A stretch of DNA of 53,156 bases, from contig JAINCR010000046.1 of the NCBI GenBank assembly GCA_036574215.1, forward strand, positions 1 to 53,156, read 5' to 3'. This document shows, piece by piece, positions 30,681 through 40,737 of this stretch. The stretch is from Caldisericaceae bacterium. GTDB lineage: Bacteria; Caldisericota; Caldisericia; Caldisericales; Caldisericaceae. The notes beneath the pieces are model-generated. The model was not told the DNA's origin. It made no database searches and saw only the letters and a program-made list of their open reading frames with translations. The translations under genes and the position numbers were made by a program. Positions within the stretch are counted from its first letter, which is position 1. Each line of letters opens with the position of its first letter.

Positions 30681-32396
30681 ATGAAAAAACAATTTATAGT
30701 TATCTTCATTACTTTGATATTTGTGCTCTCTTTAGTCATTTTTCCTTTAACGTTATTTGCCCCAAAACAGAATATAGAAATTTATGCAGGGGTTGTGCCG
30801 CATCACCTTCTTGCTTCAGATATCATCTTAAACTTTTTTAAAAACCTAAGGATGGATGAAAGCGATGTAATAGTTCTTCTTTCGGTAGACCATTTTTATC
30901 AGTGTAATTCAAAAGGTGTTGATTTTATAACTACAGATTTAACGAATTTTAAGGACTTTCAAGTTGAAAGAGGAGTCATCAAAGGTCTTGCAAATAATTT
31001 TTCATTGCTTGAAAATAACGCAATGCTTTCTTTAGACCATGGCATCGTCGATATACTACCATTTTTAAAACTTTACTTTCCTCATATAAAGTTGGTACCA
31101 GTTATTATCTCACGGAGTTTAACTTTTGAAAAGGCAAAACAATTCACCGAAACACTCTTCACTTTGTCAAAAGCAAAAACAACAGTTATTGCAAGTGTTG
31201 ATTTTTCTCATGACCTACCTGAAGAAATTGCAAAACTCCACGATGAAAGAAGCATAAGACTTTTTCTTAATTTTGAAGAAGAAGGGTTTTCAAACATTGA
31301 TGTAGATTCTCCACAGGCCCTTTTTATTGCAAGGTATTTTGCAAAATTGAAGGGTGCAGATTCCTTTACTGTAATTGGTAAAGAAAATTCCAACAACTAT
31401 CTTAAAGAGAAACAGCCACAAACTACATCTTATTTTAGCGCTCTTATAGGGAAAGGCTTAAAAGAAGAACTTACCAAAAAAACAACCGAAACGTTTATTT
31501 TTACAGGTGATATCATGCTTGATAGAAGTGTTAATAAACTCATGCAAGCGTTTGGATTTGATTACCCTTTTGAAAAAATTACAAAAACTCTTTCCTCTAT
31601 AGACTACGTTGTAGGGAATCTTGAAGGACCAATCCTTTACAATAAAAAACCTTACATAAGAAACTCACTTAACTTTTCATTTGACAAAAAAACTGCAGTA
31701 GTGCTGTCATCTACTCACTTCAATATTTTAAGCCTTGCAAATAACCACACCGACAATTCGGGTGCTAAAGGGCTTACAGAAACAAGAGAAATTTTAAAGG
31801 CTCATTCAATCACACCTATAGGGGATCCATTATACTTTAATGACAAATTTACATACAAAGAAAATAACACACTTTTTTTAGCTTTTAATTTTACGTATTT
31901 TTTTGATAACACTGCGATAAAAACTGTGCAAAAAGTAAGAGAAACATACAAAGATGCTTTTATAATCGTCCTTGTGCATTGGGGAGAAGAATACATTCCC
32001 ATTAGTTCTTCTTATGTAAGGACAATTGCCCACCAAATCATTGATGTAGGGGGAGATATTATCATTGGCAGTCATCCACATGTTGTTCAAGAAGTAGAAC
32101 TTTACCACTCAGAGGGAAGAAACAAAGATTCACTAATTTTTTATTCACTTGGTAATTTTATATTTGACCAATACTTTTCAAAAGAAACTCAGATGGGCCT
32201 TGCAGTGGGGTTAATTAAAGATAAAGATTACCAAGAATTTATACTTATCCCTATTGACTTAACAAATTCACAACCAAAATTAATGGAAGAAAAAGAGAAA
32301 AAACTATTTCTTAAAGAACTTGCAAAAAGGTCTTCAATAAAAATAAGAAGTGCAATAGAAAAAGGCGTTATAAAATTACCAACTTTTCAGGGTTAA
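30681..32396 (+). CDS. Membrane-anchored fusion: Memo/AmmB-like domain plus CapA-like phosphoesterase
   Basis: 571 residues. After an N-terminal membrane anchor, residues ~35-255 resemble the Memo family (AmmeMemoRadiSam protein B): VVPHHLLAS, LSVDHFYQC, LDHGIVDILPFL, VPVIISRS and ASVDFSHDL carry the His residues of that fold. Residues ~270-530 are a CapA/PgsA-type metallophosphoesterase-like domain: FTGDIMLDRSVN, VVGNLEGPI, LSLANNHTDNSG, VLVHWGEEY, IGSHPHVVQ and YSLGNFIFDQ. CapA proteins act in poly-gamma-glutamate or capsule synthesis. The fusion is unusual and outside the membrane; its role is unknown. Confidence 0.85.
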   Translation: MKKQFIVIFITLIFVLSLVIFPLTLFAPKQNIEIYAGVVPHHLLASDIILNFFKNLRMDESDVIVLLSVDHFYQCNSKGVDFITTDLTNFKDFQVERGVIKGLANNFSLLENNAMLSLDHGIVDILPFLKLYFPHIKLVPVIISRSLTFEKAKQFTETLFTLSKAKTTVIASVDFSHDLPEEIAKLHDERSIRLFLNFEEEGFSNIDVDSPQALFIARYFAKLKGADSFTVIGKENSNNYLKEKQPQTTSYFSALIGKGLKEELTKKTTETFIFTGDIMLDRSVNKLMQAFGFDYPFEKITKTLSSIDYVVGNLEGPILYNKKPYIRNSLNFSFDKKTAVVLSSTHFNILSLANNHTDNSGAKGLTETREILKAHSITPIGDPLYFNDKFTYKENNTLFLAFNFTYFFDNTAIKTVQKVRETYKDAFIIVLVHWGEEYIPISSSYVRTIAHQIIDVGGDIIIGSHPHVVQEVELYHSEGRNKDSLIFYSLGNFIFDQYFSKETQMGLAVGLIKDKDYQEFILIPIDLTNSQPKLMEEKEKKLFLKELAKRSSIKIRSAIEKGVIKLPTFQG

Positions 32397-33074
32397 GTTA
32401 TCCAAATTTCGTGTAATATCTTTTAAGGTCATTAGTTGCTTGTTAAGTGCGTCTTTATCAGCCTTATATAAGGGGTCTTCTATCTTCGAATATTGTGAAC
32501 CTGTGTTAACTGGTTCAACCATCACCATTCGGGCCTGCTCTAAGAAGGATTTAAAATTTTTTAAATAAGCAATTTCACTGTCGGTTAAACTTTCCCCGTC
32601 TTTTATGTGATTAACAATGCGATTTATAATTTTCTTATTAGTGTCAATGCTCAGCGCAAATCTCACATAGTCTCTCATTACAGATACTTCTGGAAAGTTA
32701 GTTAGCTCTTTTTCATTTGGAATCTCTTCTTCAACAAAAAACACAGGAATTGTCCCAAACATACTGAATGTATTAACTATATTCTCAATTTTGCTAATAG
32801 TGTATAATTCTGTCTTTGCATTAGAATTTTGCCATGCTAACAAAAAAGACGAAAGATTAGAAACTAATATGTTTGTATAAGATTTGACTGCTGCCATATA
32901 CAAGTGGTTTATAGAAGAGACCCTACTTTTAAGTTTTGCAACTTCACTTTTATTTTCAGTAATTTCTTTAAACATATCAACATTTTTCTTAGCCAAAACT
33001 ACATTTAATATAATGCTTACAGATAACACAACCAAAAGTGCTACTAAAAAAATTTTAAGTTCTTTTTCTTTCAT
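32376..33074 (-). CDS. Single-span membrane protein, unknown function
   Basis: 232 residues: an N-terminal membrane span (residues ~7-28), a short coiled-coil-like stretch (EITENKSEVAKLKSR) and an alpha-helical extracellular domain. No family is recognised. The start has AAAGGAGGTAG. The gene converges with the Memo-CapA gene, with a 21-base overlap of the ends. Its upstream region shares a ~90 bp element with the region before the peptidase remnant at 50252. Confidence 0.65.
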   Translation of the reverse strand: MKEKELKIFLVALLVVLSVSIILNVVLAKKNVDMFKEITENKSEVAKLKSRVSSINHLYMAAVKSYTNILVSNLSSFLLAWQNSNAKTELYTISKIENIVNTFSMFGTIPVFFVEEEIPNEKELTNFPEVSVMRDYVRFALSIDTNKKIINRIVNHIKDGESLTDSEIAYLKNFKSFLEQARMVMVEPVNTGSQYSKIEDPLYKADKDALNKQLMTLKDITRNLDNLTLKSW

Positions 33075-33120
33075 ACGACTACCTCCTTTAAAACTTTACG
33101 ATATGGCTTTCTTATCTTAT

Positions 33121-33206
33121 AAATTATACTCCTTTCTACTACATTATACTCTCTTACGTCAATACCTTTTAAAGGGAATTTTTAGTTTTTCTAAATATAT
33201 TTTGCT
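33121..33206 (-). repeat. Shared promoter-region element, copy A
   Basis: Read on the minus strand, it has the blocks GCAAAATATATTT, TAGAAAAACT, AAATTCCCT, TTGAC, AGAGAGTATAA and TAGTAGAAA in this order. The same order and nearly the same bases occur at 50051-50145 on the plus strand. Two TATAAT boxes (33148-33143 and 33128-33123) lie within it. Confidence 0.7.
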
Positions 33207-33561
33207 TTAATCAAAATTCCTTTTCCTCATATATTAGATACGAAAACTTACAAAAAAGTTCTATTAATTTAAGAGATTTGTATAATTTGTTTATAGATTT
33301 TTTTAAACACGTTTTAATGAGAAACCAATCAATTATTTCTTGATGTTAAAATCGCCAAAGAAATAACAAATTTGTAAATACAACTTTTAAAAGGTTTATA
33401 TAACACTCTTTTTCAAACTAATAAAAATTTGTTATTTTCTTTTACTTGGTCCTTTCTAATTAACACATAAAAGTATTTTAAAAAATGTAAAAAATCATAG
33501 AATATAGTGGTTTAATGAAAGTTTTAGTTAATGTATTTTGGCATGAAGGAAAGGAGGCAGT
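33207..33561. other. Intergenic gap upstream of tdh
   Basis: AT-rich, with no gene-like frame. A TATAAT at 33281 has no good -35 partner. Nothing else is recognised apart from the ribosome binding site of tdh (AAAGGAGG) at its right end. Confidence 0.5.
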
Positions 33562-34590
33562 ATGAAAGCTGTATTAAAAAAAGAGAAAGGGGTTGGTTTT
33601 GTAATAGAGGAAATTCCCACACCTTCAATTGGTGATGATGAAATACTTGTAAAGGTTGAAGTTGCTTCAATCTGTGGCACTGATGTTCATATCTACGAAT
33701 GGAATGATTGGGCTCAAAATAGAATTAAACCACCTATCGTGGTCGGTCATGAATTTGCTGGTGTTGTCGTAGAGAAAGGAAAAGAAGTTAAAAGGATTAA
33801 TGTTGGTGATTTTGTATCCGCAGAAACTCATATCTATTGCAATCACTGCGATATGTGCCTTATGAATCATAGAGAAGTTTGTAGAAATCTTAAAATAATT
33901 GGTGTCGATATAGACGGTGCTTTTGCAGAGTATGTAAAAATTCCTGAAAGGGTTGCCTGGGTAAACCCAAAAGAAATTCCACATAAGTTTGCCTCTATTC
34001 AAGAACCACTTGGAAATGCCGTTGATACCGTCCTTGCAGAGGACATTTCGGGAAAAACTGTCCTTATCACAGGTGCAGGCCCTATTGGTCTTCTTGCAAT
34101 AGCTGTCTCAAGAATATTTGGTGCAACAAAAATCATTGCAACTGATTTATCTAACTACCATCTTGAAATTGCAAAGAAAGTTGGTGCAGATGTTGTAGTT
34201 AATCCATTGAGGGAGAACATTTACGATATTGTTTTATCAGAAACACATGGGCTTGGTGTTGATGTTTCGCTTGAAATGTCTGGAAGTAAAAACGCACTCC
34301 GTGATGCACTAAAACTTACAAAATACCTTGGAAGAGTTTCTCTTCTTGGCTTATTTGATAAATCTATAGATATCGATTTAACAAATGATGTAATCTTTAA
34401 AAAATTACGTATATATGGAATTACAGGAAGGCGTATTTTTGAAACTTGGGAAACCGTATCTTTGCTTCTTTCAAGTAAAAGGCTTGATGTATCTCCCATC
34501 ATAACACACGAAATGAAGTTTGAAGATATAGACAAAGGCATTGAATTAATGAAGAGCCATCAATCGGGGAAAATTTTACTTTATCCTTAG
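33562..34590 (+). CDS. tdh: L-threonine 3-dehydrogenase
   Basis: 342 residues, zinc-dependent alcohol dehydrogenase family. SICGTDVHIYEWNDWAQ is specific to threonine dehydrogenase; GHEFAGVV follows; the structural zinc site is CNHCDMCLMNHREVC; the NAD-binding motif is ITGAGPIGLLAIAVSRIFGA. It oxidises threonine to 2-amino-3-ketobutyrate. The gene for the next enzyme, kbl, begins 12 bases later. AAAGGAGG supports the start. Confidence 0.96.
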   Translation: MKAVLKKEKGVGFVIEEIPTPSIGDDEILVKVEVASICGTDVHIYEWNDWAQNRIKPPIVVGHEFAGVVVEKGKEVKRINVGDFVSAETHIYCNHCDMCLMNHREVCRNLKIIGVDIDGAFAEYVKIPERVAWVNPKEIPHKFASIQEPLGNAVDTVLAEDISGKTVLITGAGPIGLLAIAVSRIFGATKIIATDLSNYHLEIAKKVGADVVVNPLRENIYDIVLSETHGLGVDVSLEMSGSKNALRDALKLTKYLGRVSLLGLFDKSIDIDLTNDVIFKKLRIYGITGRRIFETWETVSLLLSSKRLDVSPIITHEMKFEDIDKGIELMKSHQSGKILLYP

Positions 34591-34602
34591 GAGGTGAATT
34601 AA

Positions 34603-35784
34603 ATGGCAAAATTTGATTTTTTAAAAAATGAATTAAACGAACTTAAAGAAAAGGGGACTTATAACACCATAAGAGTGCTTGAAAGTGCACAAGGTCCTTG
34701 GGTTACGATCAACGGTAAAAAGATGCTAAATTTATGTGCAAATAATTATCTGGGGCTTATTACAAACGAAGAAGTAAAAGCTAAAGCAAAAGAAGCAGTT
34801 GACAAATTTGGCGTTGGAGCAGGGGCTGTTAGAACGATTGCAGGCACCTTAACTTTACATGAGGAACTTGAAAGGAAACTTGCAGCCTTCAAACATGCTG
34901 AATCGGTAATACTTTTCCAATCAGGCCTTATCACAAACATTGCAGTTATCCCTATTGTTGTTTCTGAAGGGGATTTAATATTTTCTGATGAGTTAAACCA
35001 CGCTTCAATTATTGATGGCTGTAGATTGAGTAAAGCAACTATTGTAAGATACAAGCATCTTGATGTAGATGACCTTAAATCAAAGTTAGAAGACTACAAG
35101 GACTATAAAGTAAGAAAGTTGATTGTAACAGACGGTGTTTTTAGTATGGATGGAGATATTGCTCCACTTCCACAGATTGTTGAACTGGGAGAGACTTATG
35201 GAGCAATTACCATGGTTGATGATGCTCACGGTGAAGGTGTATTGGGAGACCATGGAAGGGGAATATTGAGTTATTTTAACCTTGAAGGAAAAGTTGATAT
35301 TGATGTTGGAACTTTATCAAAGGCTTTTGGAGTTATAGGTGGATATGTAGCAGGAAGCCAAACTTTAATTGATTATTTAAAACAAAGAGCAAGACCATTT
35401 CTATTTTCTACCCCATTAAGTCCTGCAGATACTGCCGCTTTAATCAAAGTGGTTGATATTTTGCAAGAAGATGATTCTTTAGTCAAAAAACTCTGGGAAA
35501 ATGGAAATTACATAAAGGAACAACTAAAATCATACGGTTTTAATATTGGACACTCTCAAACACCGATTACTCCTGTTATTATTGGAGATGAAAAAACAAC
35601 TATGGAGTTTAGTAAATTGTTGTTTGAAGAAGGTATTTTTGCTCAAGGTATTGTTTTCCCAACTGTGCCAAGAGGGACAGCAAGAATAAGGGTAATGGTT
35701 TCTGCAGCCCATTCAAAAGAAGACATCGATTTTGGAATAAAGAAATTTGTAGAGATTGGCAAGACTTTGGGGGTTATAAAATGA
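34603..35784 (+). CDS. kbl: Glycine C-acetyltransferase (2-amino-3-ketobutyrate CoA ligase)
   Basis: 393 residues, alpha-oxoamine synthase family, PLP-dependent. [56 protein letters not shown] and the Lys-bearing [16 protein letters not shown] are diagnostic. It splits 2-amino-3-ketobutyrate with CoA to glycine and acetyl-CoA, completing threonine breakdown started by Tdh. TTAGGAGGTG precedes the ATG. It overlaps glmU by 4 bases. Confidence 0.95.
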   Translation: MAKFDFLKNELNELKEKGTYNTIRVLESAQGPWVTINGKKMLNLCANNYLGLITNEEVKAKAKEAVDKFGVGAGAVRTIAGTLTLHEELERKLAAFKHAESVILFQSGLITNIAVIPIVVSEGDLIFSDELNHASIIDGCRLSKATIVRYKHLDVDDLKSKLEDYKDYKVRKLIVTDGVFSMDGDIAPLPQIVELGETYGAITMVDDAHGEGVLGDHGRGILSYFNLEGKVDIDVGTLSKAFGVIGGYVAGSQTLIDYLKQRARPFLFSTPLSPADTAALIKVVDILQEDDSLVKKLWENGNYIKEQLKSYGFNIGHSQTPITPVIIGDEKTTMEFSKLLFEEGIFAQGIVFPTVPRGTARIRVMVSAAHSKEDIDFGIKKFVEIGKTLGVIK

Positions 35785-37142
35785 TTACTTCAATAGTTCT
35801 CGGTGCAGGTATTGGCAAGAGAATGCACTCAAAACTCCCTAAAGTCCTCCATAAGATATGTGGAAGAGAACTAATTTTTTATGCAATTGATGCCGTTAAA
35901 CAAATTTCAGATGGCGGCGTAATTGTTGTTATCAATGAAAAAATGGATGCTAATCTTTTTTCTGATTACTCTGTAAGGATTCAGAAAGAGCCTTTAGGCA
36001 CTGCTGATGCAGTAAAAGTTGCCATTTCCGATTTGGATACAGATATTGCCTTAATAACAACAGGTGATAATCCACTTCTTGAACCAAACGATATTTTGGA
36101 GTTTTATAAATTTTTTAAAGAAACTAACTCAGATATTGCTTTTATTTCTGCTGAAGCCGACAACCCATCTAATTTAGGAAGAGTAATAAAAAGTGAAGGG
36201 AAATTTATTAAGATTGTAGAAGAAGCCGATGCAAGTGATGAAGAAAAGAAAATAAAGGAGATTAACGTTGGCGTATATTTTGCAAAATTCAGTATCCTTA
36301 AAAACTTAATACAGAAAATTTCAAACAAAAATGCACAAGGAGAATACTACTTAACAGACATTTTATATAAGGCGTTGGAAGAGAAGTTTAACGTTTCGGT
36401 TTACAAACTACCTAAAAAACTTCCAATATATGGAGTAAATAATCGAATTGAGTTATCAATGGCAGAAGAAATTATCCAAAAAAAGATTATAGAAAAGCAC
36501 ATGCTAAATGGCGTTACCATCCACAATCCACAAACGCAGAAAATTGATTATTCTGTTGAAATTGGTGAGGATGTAGAGTTGCTCCCTGGTTGTATTTTAG
36601 AAGGTAAAACAAAGATTGAAAGTGATTGTATTATTGGTCCTTATACACAGATAATTAACTCCCATATTTCTAAAAAAAGTTCTGTTAAGCAATCTGTTGT
36701 TATTGAGTCTTACGTTGGTGAGAATTGCTCAATTGGACCTTTTGCCTATGTAAGACCAGAAAATATTTTATCAAACAATGTAAAAATTGGGACTTTTGTT
36801 GAAGTAAAAAAATCACACTTTGGTGAAAATACAAAAGTGCCACATCTGTCATATATTGGAGATGCAACAGTTGGAAAGAATGTAAATATTGGAGCAGGGA
36901 CAATCACGTGTAATTACTCTGGATTAGAAGGAAATAAGAAAAATCCAACTTACATTGAAGATGAAGTATTTATTGGTTCGCATTCAACCCTCGTTGCTCC
37001 ACTTATTATTAGAAAAGGGGCCTATACAGCGGCAGGCTCTGTTATAACTGACGAAGTTGAAGAAGATTCACTTGCAATTGGAAGAGCACGGCAAGTAAAT
37101 AAAGTAGGGTGGGTTAAGAGGAGGAAAGAACAAAATGGTTAA
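35781..37142 (+). CDS. glmU: Bifunctional N-acetylglucosamine-1-phosphate uridylyltransferase/acetyltransferase
   Basis: 453 residues, the normal GlmU length. The N-terminal nucleotidyltransferase domain has [29 protein letters not shown] and TTGDNPLL. The C-terminal left-handed beta-helix has hexapeptide repeats with [31 protein letters not shown] and CNYSG. It makes UDP-GlcNAc for the cell wall. The pairing with prs directly downstream is common in Gram-positive-type genomes. ATGA overlap with kbl and 8-base overlap with prs. Confidence 0.96.
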   Translation: MITSIVLGAGIGKRMHSKLPKVLHKICGRELIFYAIDAVKQISDGGVIVVINEKMDANLFSDYSVRIQKEPLGTADAVKVAISDLDTDIALITTGDNPLLEPNDILEFYKFFKETNSDIAFISAEADNPSNLGRVIKSEGKFIKIVEEADASDEEKKIKEINVGVYFAKFSILKNLIQKISNKNAQGEYYLTDILYKALEEKFNVSVYKLPKKLPIYGVNNRIELSMAEEIIQKKIIEKHMLNGVTIHNPQTQKIDYSVEIGEDVELLPGCILEGKTKIESDCIIGPYTQIINSHISKKSSVKQSVVIESYVGENCSIGPFAYVRPENILSNNVKIGTFVEVKKSHFGENTKVPHLSYIGDATVGKNVNIGAGTITCNYSGLEGNKKNPTYIEDEVFIGSHSTLVAPLIIRKGAYTAAGSVITDEVEEDSLAIGRARQVNKVGWVKRRKEQNG

Positions 37143-38094
37143 TACAATTCTAAAACAAGATGTAAGGTTTTTTTCAGGAAATTCTAATATACCTCTTGCT
37201 CAAGCAATAGTTAATTATCTTGGTGTTAGTTTAAGTTCTGCGATTGTTTCAAGGTTTCCTGATGGAGAAATCCAGGTTCGTTGTCTTGAAAGTGTAAGAG
37301 GTAAAGATGTCTTTATCATTCAGTCAACTCAAACTCCGGCAGAAAACCTTCTTGAACTACTTATCCTTATTGATGCTGTAAAAAGGGCTTCTGCAAGAAG
37401 TATTACTGCTGTAGTCCCCTTTTTTGGTTATGCAAGGCAAGATAGGAAAACGAAATCAAGAGAGCCAATTTCAGCAAAACTCGTTTCTAACCTTATAACA
37501 ACTGCTGGTGCATCAAGAGTTGTTGCAGTTGATTTACATGCAGCCCAAATCCAAGGGTTTTTTGATATTCCAACCGATAATTTAACTGCAATGTTAATCT
37601 TAGGTAAATACTTTAGGGAACTTAACCTTGAGAATCCCGTAGTTGTTGCTCCTGATGTTGGTGCTGTGCAGAGGGCAACTGATTTTGCAAAAGAGATACC
37701 AAACTCAACTCAAGCAATTTTTGTTAAAAAAAGACTAAGTCCATTCGAGGTTGACACAACAAGGCTCATTGGAGATGTAGAAGGCAAAACTGTTATTCTT
37801 GTGGATGATGCAATACACACAGGTAATACCCTTATTAACGCAGCAAATGAGGTTTTAAGAAGAGGAGCAAAAGCAGTTTATGCAACAGCAACACATGGGA
37901 TTTTTGCCCAAGATTCCTTGAAAAAATTCGAAGATTCACTCATTAAAGAAATAGTAGTTACAGATACCCTTCCTGTTTTGTCAAGACCCGATTTAATAAG
38001 TAAAGTAAAAGTTTTGAGTGTTGCCCCCCTTATTGGTGAAGCAATAAAAAGAATTATCATGCATGAGTCTATTTCTGAACTTTTTGAAAAATAG
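37135..38094 (+). CDS. prs: Ribose-phosphate pyrophosphokinase
   Basis: 319 residues. FPDGEIQVRCLESVRGKDVF, FFGYARQDRKTKSREPISAK, VVAVDLHAAQIQGFFDIP, VVAPDVGAVQRA and the PRPP loop VILVDDAIHTGNTL are all intact. It makes PRPP for nucleotide, His and Trp synthesis from ribose 5-phosphate, a product of the pentose phosphate enzymes at 13.6-16.7 kb. The gene starts within the end of glmU behind GAGGAAAG. Confidence 0.97.
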   Translation: MVNTILKQDVRFFSGNSNIPLAQAIVNYLGVSLSSAIVSRFPDGEIQVRCLESVRGKDVFIIQSTQTPAENLLELLILIDAVKRASARSITAVVPFFGYARQDRKTKSREPISAKLVSNLITTAGASRVVAVDLHAAQIQGFFDIPTDNLTAMLILGKYFRELNLENPVVVAPDVGAVQRATDFAKEIPNSTQAIFVKKRLSPFEVDTTRLIGDVEGKTVILVDDAIHTGNTLINAANEVLRRGAKAVYATATHGIFAQDSLKKFEDSLIKEIVVTDTLPVLSRPDLISKVKVLSVAPLIGEAIKRIIMHESISELFEK

Positions 38095-38110
38095 GAAATT
38101 TAAGTATAAT
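38084..38110 (+). promoter_or_regulatory. Possible promoter of rplY
   Basis: TTGAAA (38084-38089) and a perfect TATAAT (38105-38110) have a 15-base spacer, slightly short. It overlaps the end of prs and would give rplY an additional transcript. Confidence 0.4.
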
Positions 38111-38142
38111 AATTAGGTAAATTTTTTATTTGGGAGGAAGAT

Positions 38143-38805
38143 GTGAAAAGAGTTGCTATAAACGCTGAAATAAGGCCTATTAACACTAAGGGTAACTTAA
38201 AAGCTTACAGAATGGAAGGAAAAATTCCAGGTATAGTGTATGGTAAAATTGTAGATACTTTTCCTATCTTAGTAGATGGAAGGGCTTTTTCTAAACTTTC
38301 AAGGGAAGTTGGTAGGACTGCAATCTTTGATATCAACATTAGTGGGAAAATATATCCAGCCGTTGTTAAAGAGGTTCAAATAGACCCCATAAAGAGAAAT
38401 GTAATCCATTTAGATTTTGAGGCTGTTGATCTTGAAAAGCCCGTTTATGTAAATTTGCCAGTCGTTATTAAAGGTGAATCTATTGGCGTGAAGAAAGGCG
38501 GCATTCTTGATCAATCCCTTCGTGAAGTCGAAGTTGAGGGGTTACTTACTGATCTTCCAGATAAAGTTGAAGTTGACGTCACAAATCTTGATATTAAAGA
38601 TGTAATATACGTGAAAGACATTGATCTTGGAGATAAGATAAAAATTTATACTGACCCTGAGGCAGTTGTTGTTTCAGTAGTTACAGCTACAGAAGAAGAA
38701 GTAGCAGCACCAGCGCCTGAGGCAGAGGGAGAGACTGCTACACCTCAAAGTGCTTCAACTCAAACAGGTAAAGGCGAAGTAAAAGAAGAAAAGAAAGAGA
38801 AATAA
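38143..38805 (+). CDS. rplY: 50S ribosomal protein L25/general stress protein Ctc
   Basis: 220 residues, the long (CTC) type. The N-terminal L25 domain is seen in KRVAINAEIRP, MEGKIPGIVYG and KEVQIDPIKRNVIHLDFEAV; a beta-domain follows (VYVNLPVVIKGESIGVKKGG, LREVEVEGL, DKVEVDVTNLDI). An acidic/Ala-Pro-rich tail covers the last ~35 residues. It binds 5S rRNA. The start is GTG behind GGGAGGAAG. Position after prs is the usual one. Confidence 0.95.
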   Translation: MKRVAINAEIRPINTKGNLKAYRMEGKIPGIVYGKIVDTFPILVDGRAFSKLSREVGRTAIFDINISGKIYPAVVKEVQIDPIKRNVIHLDFEAVDLEKPVYVNLPVVIKGESIGVKKGGILDQSLREVEVEGLLTDLPDKVEVDVTNLDIKDVIYVKDIDLGDKIKIYTDPEAVVVSVVTATEEEVAAPAPEAEGETATPQSASTQTGKGEVKEEKKEK

Positions 38806-38835
38806 TTTGCGAAAGTGTTCTATAATTGTTTCTTT

Positions 38836-38870
38836 GGCTACCTTCAATAAATGGGTAGCCATGTTTTTTT
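38836..38870 (+). terminator. Intrinsic terminator after rplY
   Basis: GGCTACC (38836-38842) and GGTAGCC (38854-38860) form a seven-base stem with an 11-base loop, followed by ATGTTTTTTT. It ends the tdh-kbl-glmU-prs-rplY transcript. Confidence 0.88.
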
Positions 38871-38893
38871 AATACTAAAGAAAGGAAGAGTAT

Positions 38894-39679
38894 ATGAGGG
38901 TCGTTTTTTTAGGAGATATCTTTGCAGAACCTGGGAGGAACGCAGTTAAAAATGGGTTAAGAGAACTTATAGAGAAATACAAGCCGAATTTTGTTGTTGC
39001 AAATGGTGAGAATGCTGCTCATGGTGCTGGTATAACTTACGAGATTGCTCTTGAAATTCATTCTTATGGGGTTGATGTAATAACAGGTGGAAACCACACT
39101 TTTGATAAAAAGGTCTTTTGGGATAAATTTGAAATGTTCCCGTATCTATTAAGGCCTGCAAATTTTCCATTAGGTGCTTTAGGTAAAGGCCATGTTGTGA
39201 TAGAAAAAGGCGGTCTTGCTCTTGGTGTGTTGAATTTACAAGGAAGGGTGGAGATGCAACCAATTGACTCCCCTTTTGAAATTGGGATGAATATTATTAA
39301 AGAGATTAGAAAGAAGACTTCCTATATCATTGTAGATTTTCATGCCGAAGCAACAGCTGAAAAAGAGGCTTTAGGTTACTATTTTGACGGAATGGTTTCT
39401 GCTGTTGTGGGAACTCATACACATGTGCAAACGGCAGATGAAAAAATTCTTCCCAATGGAACTGCTTACATTTCAGATGTAGGCATGTGTGGAGTTGAAG
39501 ACTCTGTTATAGGGCTTGATAAGGAGATTGCTATAAAGAGGTTCACAACTGGTATGCCGTGGAATTTCAAACCTGCAGAAGGAAGTGCAACATTACACTA
39601 TGTTGTAATTGATATAGATTCAAGTGGATTAGCAACACAGATTGAACGGGGAAAGTGGAAAAAAACTTCAAATACTTAG
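38894..39679 (+). CDS. ymdB: YmdB-family metallophosphoesterase
   Basis: 261 residues, matching the TIGR00282/YmdB family: FLGDIFAEPGRNAVKNGL, NGENAAHGAGITYEIA, GGNHTFDKK, VDFHAEATAEKEALGYYFDG, VVGTHTHVQTADEKILPNGT and SDVGMCG carry the metal ligands. YmdB of Bacillus hydrolyses 2',3'-cyclic nucleotides such as cAMP and affects RNA turnover and biofilms; in vivo roles elsewhere are unclear. AAAGGAAG precedes ATG. Its end overlaps the next gene by 25 bases. Confidence 0.92.
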   Translation: MRVVFLGDIFAEPGRNAVKNGLRELIEKYKPNFVVANGENAAHGAGITYEIALEIHSYGVDVITGGNHTFDKKVFWDKFEMFPYLLRPANFPLGALGKGHVVIEKGGLALGVLNLQGRVEMQPIDSPFEIGMNIIKEIRKKTSYIIVDFHAEATAEKEALGYYFDGMVSAVVGTHTHVQTADEKILPNGTAYISDVGMCGVEDSVIGLDKEIAIKRFTTGMPWNFKPAEGSATLHYVVIDIDSSGLATQIERGKWKKTSNT

Positions 39680-40737
39680 CGAGTTTAATTCCTGAAGAAA
39701 TTTTGAAGCCAGTTTTACTTGATACTTCATTTCTTGTTGGTGGGGCAGTAAGAGATTTTTTGTTTAACCTTGAACCTAACGATTTTGATATCGTAGTAGA
39801 AAGAAAGTATTTTAATGATTTAATAAGTTATTTTAGTAAGAAAGGATTTAAGTTTATTTATCTAAATCCAAGAAAATTTCCCCTTTTGAGGGTATTTTAC
39901 AAGGATGGTACTTTTGATTTTACATTCTACGACGATTTAGAGACCGACCTAATGCACAGAGACTTTACAATAAACGCTATCTATGTGAATCTTTCTAATT
40001 TTAATTTTATTAGTCATGCTTCATCTTTTTTTGATTTAGAAAATAGAATTTTAAATGTTGTAAGCACAAACTCAATTAAGATTGATCCTGTTAGGTATAT
40101 GCGTGCCTTTAGATTTATTGCAAATTTTGATTTAACTGTTGAAGAAAAAACAAGAGAAATTCTTGTAGAGGATGCAAGATTATACTCGCATAGTAAGAAA
40201 GAAAGAGCAAGAGAAGAACTCTTTAAGTTTCTAAGTTTGGATAGTGAAACTATTGAAAAAGCATTATCAAAAGTTTATAAAGGATTTACTTTGAAAGGCA
40301 AAGAAAGGATTCATTTATCTTACTCGATTGAAGAATTTTATGGAGAAGTGAACTTTGGAGTAACTTACTCAGATTTACTTAAACTTTACTTTGTTTCGTT
40401 AGATTTTGAAAATTTTACCTATGGATTATCAAAGAAGGAAAATGTAATCATGAATTTTTTAAAAAAAGAGATTAAAGAAGATTTTGATGAACTTTTTGAA
40501 GTTTACTTTGAGAATCACAAAAAAACAATATATATAATGTTAAATGTAGTTGCACGTTATCCTCTTGAGAAGATCAGTAAATATTTGTTATTGTTGAGGG
40601 CATTTGCTAACACAAAAGTAGATTTTGATGATATTACTGAGTTTAAGAATACAAAAAAAGTTGATATTGCAATAGCGCACAAATTGGCATTAAAAGAGAA
40701 ATTGAGGGAAGTATATGAAAACATTTTTGGTAGTTAG
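39655..40737 (+). CDS. CCA tRNA nucleotidyltransferase/poly(A) polymerase-family protein
   Basis: 360 residues from GTG at 39655 (behind CGGGGAAA). It shows the class II nucleotidyltransferase head: FLVGGAVRDFLFN, then the metal-binding NDFDIVVE (D-x-D), LMHRDFTINAIYV and IDPVRYMRAFRF with the R-x-x-R-x-x-x-F pattern. The C-terminal half is divergent and short compared with Bacillus CCA-adding enzyme. It could add CCA, A only or CC only; the sequence by eye does not decide. It lies between ymdB and miaB with overlaps on both sides. Confidence 0.85.
   Translation: MEKNFKYLASLIPEEILKPVLLDTSFLVGGAVRDFLFNLEPNDFDIVVERKYFNDLISYFSKKGFKFIYLNPRKFPLLRVFYKDGTFDFTFYDDLETDLMHRDFTINAIYVNLSNFNFISHASSFFDLENRILNVVSTNSIKIDPVRYMRAFRFIANFDLTVEEKTREILVEDARLYSHSKKERAREELFKFLSLDSETIEKALSKVYKGFTLKGKERIHLSYSIEEFYGEVNFGVTYSDLLKLYFVSLDFENFTYGLSKKENVIMNFLKKEIKEDFDELFEVYFENHKKTIYIMLNVVARYPLEKISKYLLLLRAFANTKVDFDDITEFKNTKKVDIAIAHKLALKEKLREVYENIFGS

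Noticed and set aside
38821-38826. TATAAT just before the rplY terminator as a promoter of ymdB
   Set aside because: There is no -35 box at a workable distance and a strong terminator lies between it and ymdB.
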